Assembly (NCBI GenBank): GCA_900555745.1
Contig: USMH01000002.1
Span: forward strand, 1-24,097
DNA length: 24,097 bases
Direction: 5' to 3'
Source: an uncultured Collinsella sp.
GTDB lineage: Bacteria; Actinomycetota; Coriobacteriia; Coriobacteriales; Coriobacteriaceae
The notes below the pieces were generated by a model. The model had not been told where the DNA came from. It worked only from the letters and a program-made list of their open reading frames with translations, and searched no databases. The translations under genes were made by a program, and so were the position numbers. This document shows positions 23,276 to 24,097 of the stretch, piece by piece. How positions within the stretch are numbered: position 1 is the first letter of the stretch; each line of letters opens with the position of its first letter.

Positions 23276-24097
23276 ATGTCCGACCAGATGTCACGCCGCG
23301 GCTTCATGGGCGCCGCAGCAACCGGAGCCTTCGCGCTCGCCGGAGTCGCGCTCGCGGGCTGCTCCAACACCTCCGCGAGTTCCGAGAAATCGAGTGAAAA
23401 GGAGAAGGCCGTAAAGCCGGTCATCCTCGTCACGAGCTTCGGCACGAGCTACAACGACTCGCGCCACATCACCATCGGCGCCATCGAAGACGCTATCCGC
23501 GAGAAGTACTGGCAGGACTACGACATCCGCCGCGCCTTCACCGCGCAGATCATCATCGACAAGCTGAAGAAGCGCGACGGCATCACGATCGACAACATGA
23601 CCGAGGCGCTCGACCGCTGCGTGGAAGACGGCGTGAAGGAAATCGTCGTGCAGCCGACGCATCTCATGGGTGGCCTGGAATACACCGACGTGAAAGACGA
23701 GCTCGACAAGTACGCCGACAAGTTCGACAAGATCTCGCTCGGCGACCCGCTGCTCACCTCCGACGACGACTACAAGAAGGTGGCCGCAGCCATTAAGGAG
23801 AACATGGCGTCCTTCGACGACGGCAAGACGGCGCTGTGCCTCATGGGTCACGGCACCGAAGCCGATTCCAACGCCGACTATGCCAAGATGCAGGAAGTGT
23901 TCAAGAACGAGGGCTTGACGCAGTTCTTCGTCGGCACCGTCGAGGCTGAACCGACCTGCGAGGATGTTATCGCCGCCGCGAGCGCCGCAGGCTACAAGAA
24001 GGCCGTGCTCGCGCCGTTCATGGTGGTCGCGGGCGACCACGCGAACAACGACATGGCAGACGAGACCGACCCCGACAGCTGGGCTGCGAAGTTCATG
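23276..24097 (+). CDS. cbiK: Exported sirohydrochlorin cobaltochelatase CbiK, Tat/lipoprotein signal, 3'-truncated by window end
   Basis: Inserts Co2+ into sirohydrochlorin. 274 residues are visible and the frame is open to the last base. The N-terminus has a twin-arginine motif SRRGFMG (6-12), a hydrophobic stretch and lipobox LAGC with Cys29, then a Ser/Lys/Glu linker, so the protein is probably a Tat-exported lipoprotein. The CbiK domain starts at KPVILVTSFGTSYNDSR; metal-binding histidines are expected in QPTHLMGG and LMGHGTEADSNADY, and PFMVVAGDHANNDM follows. Exported CbiK proteins are known in Desulfovibrio (CbiKP). It diverges from the biosynthetic operon behind its own promoter and B12 riboswitch. 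Alternatives are a haem/iron-handling chelatase role; other genes may follow downstream. Confidence 0.92.
   Translation, partial: MSDQMSRRGFMGAAATGAFALAGVALAGCSNTSASSEKSSEKEKAVKPVILVTSFGTSYNDSRHITIGAIEDAIREKYWQDYDIRRAFTAQIIIDKLKKRDGITIDNMTEALDRCVEDGVKEIVVQPTHLMGGLEYTDVKDELDKYADKFDKISLGDPLLTSDDDYKKVAAAIKENMASFDDGKTALCLMGHGTEADSNADYAKMQEVFKNEGLTQFFVGTVEAEPTCEDVIAAASAAGYKKAVLAPFMVVAGDHANNDMADETDPDSWAAKFM

Noticed and set aside
1..24097. CRISPR arrays, tRNA or rRNA genes, prophage or toxin-antitoxin modules
   Set aside because: No regularly spaced direct repeats, no cloverleaf or rRNA-like stretches, and no such protein families were seen.

Overview
The window looks like a chromosomal segment of an anaerobic Actinomycetota bacterium of the Coriobacteriia (Collinsella/Eggerthella type). 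This is inferred from high G+C, gene style and the mix of families; no rRNA or other taxonomic marker is present. It has two visibly different halves.

Left part (1-6757, + strand): the 3' part of an Fe-S L-serine ammonia-lyase with an intrinsic terminator; a membrane-anchored L,D-transpeptidase; and a tightly coupled MacAB-type export operon (adaptor, ATPase, permease). Base composition is moderately GC-rich with ordinary ATG starts.

Junction (6758-6968): a perfect 12-bp inverted repeat enclosing a second small palindrome, followed directly by what looks like a decayed piece of an IS21-type IstA transposase on the - strand. Beyond it G+C rises sharply.

Right part (6969-22817, - strand): 17 abutting or overlapping genes for anaerobic adenosylcobalamin biosynthesis. 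In transcription order they are cbiF, cbiD, a cbiL remnant, cbiG, cbiH, cbiET (fused), cbiA, cobT, cobU, cobS, a fusion of a degenerate CobU-like domain with a CobC-like phosphatase, cbiB, cobD, cbiP, cobO, cbiC and cbiJ. Nearly all junctions are ATGA/GTGA/TGATG type overlaps or 0-13 nt apart, so the set reads as one translationally coupled operon. It covers cobalt-precorrin-3 to adenosylcobalamin. The C20-methyltransferase CbiL keeps only its first ~10 residues and its C-terminal ~60 residues.

Divergent from the operon (22949-24097, + strand) is a sigma70-type promoter, a well-formed cobalamin riboswitch aptamer, and cbiK, a cobaltochelatase carrying a twin-arginine plus lipobox export signal; it runs off the window end. 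Thus the first dedicated step (cobalt insertion) appears to be exported and B12-regulated separately from the operon. No sirohydrochlorin synthase, cobalt transporter, BluB or threonine kinase gene is inside the window.

The points most worth a second look are the gutted cbiL, the CobU-like/phosphatase fusion with an altered P-loop beside an intact cobU, the exported CbiK behind a riboswitch, and the transposon-marked left edge of what may be a horizontally acquired cobalamin island.
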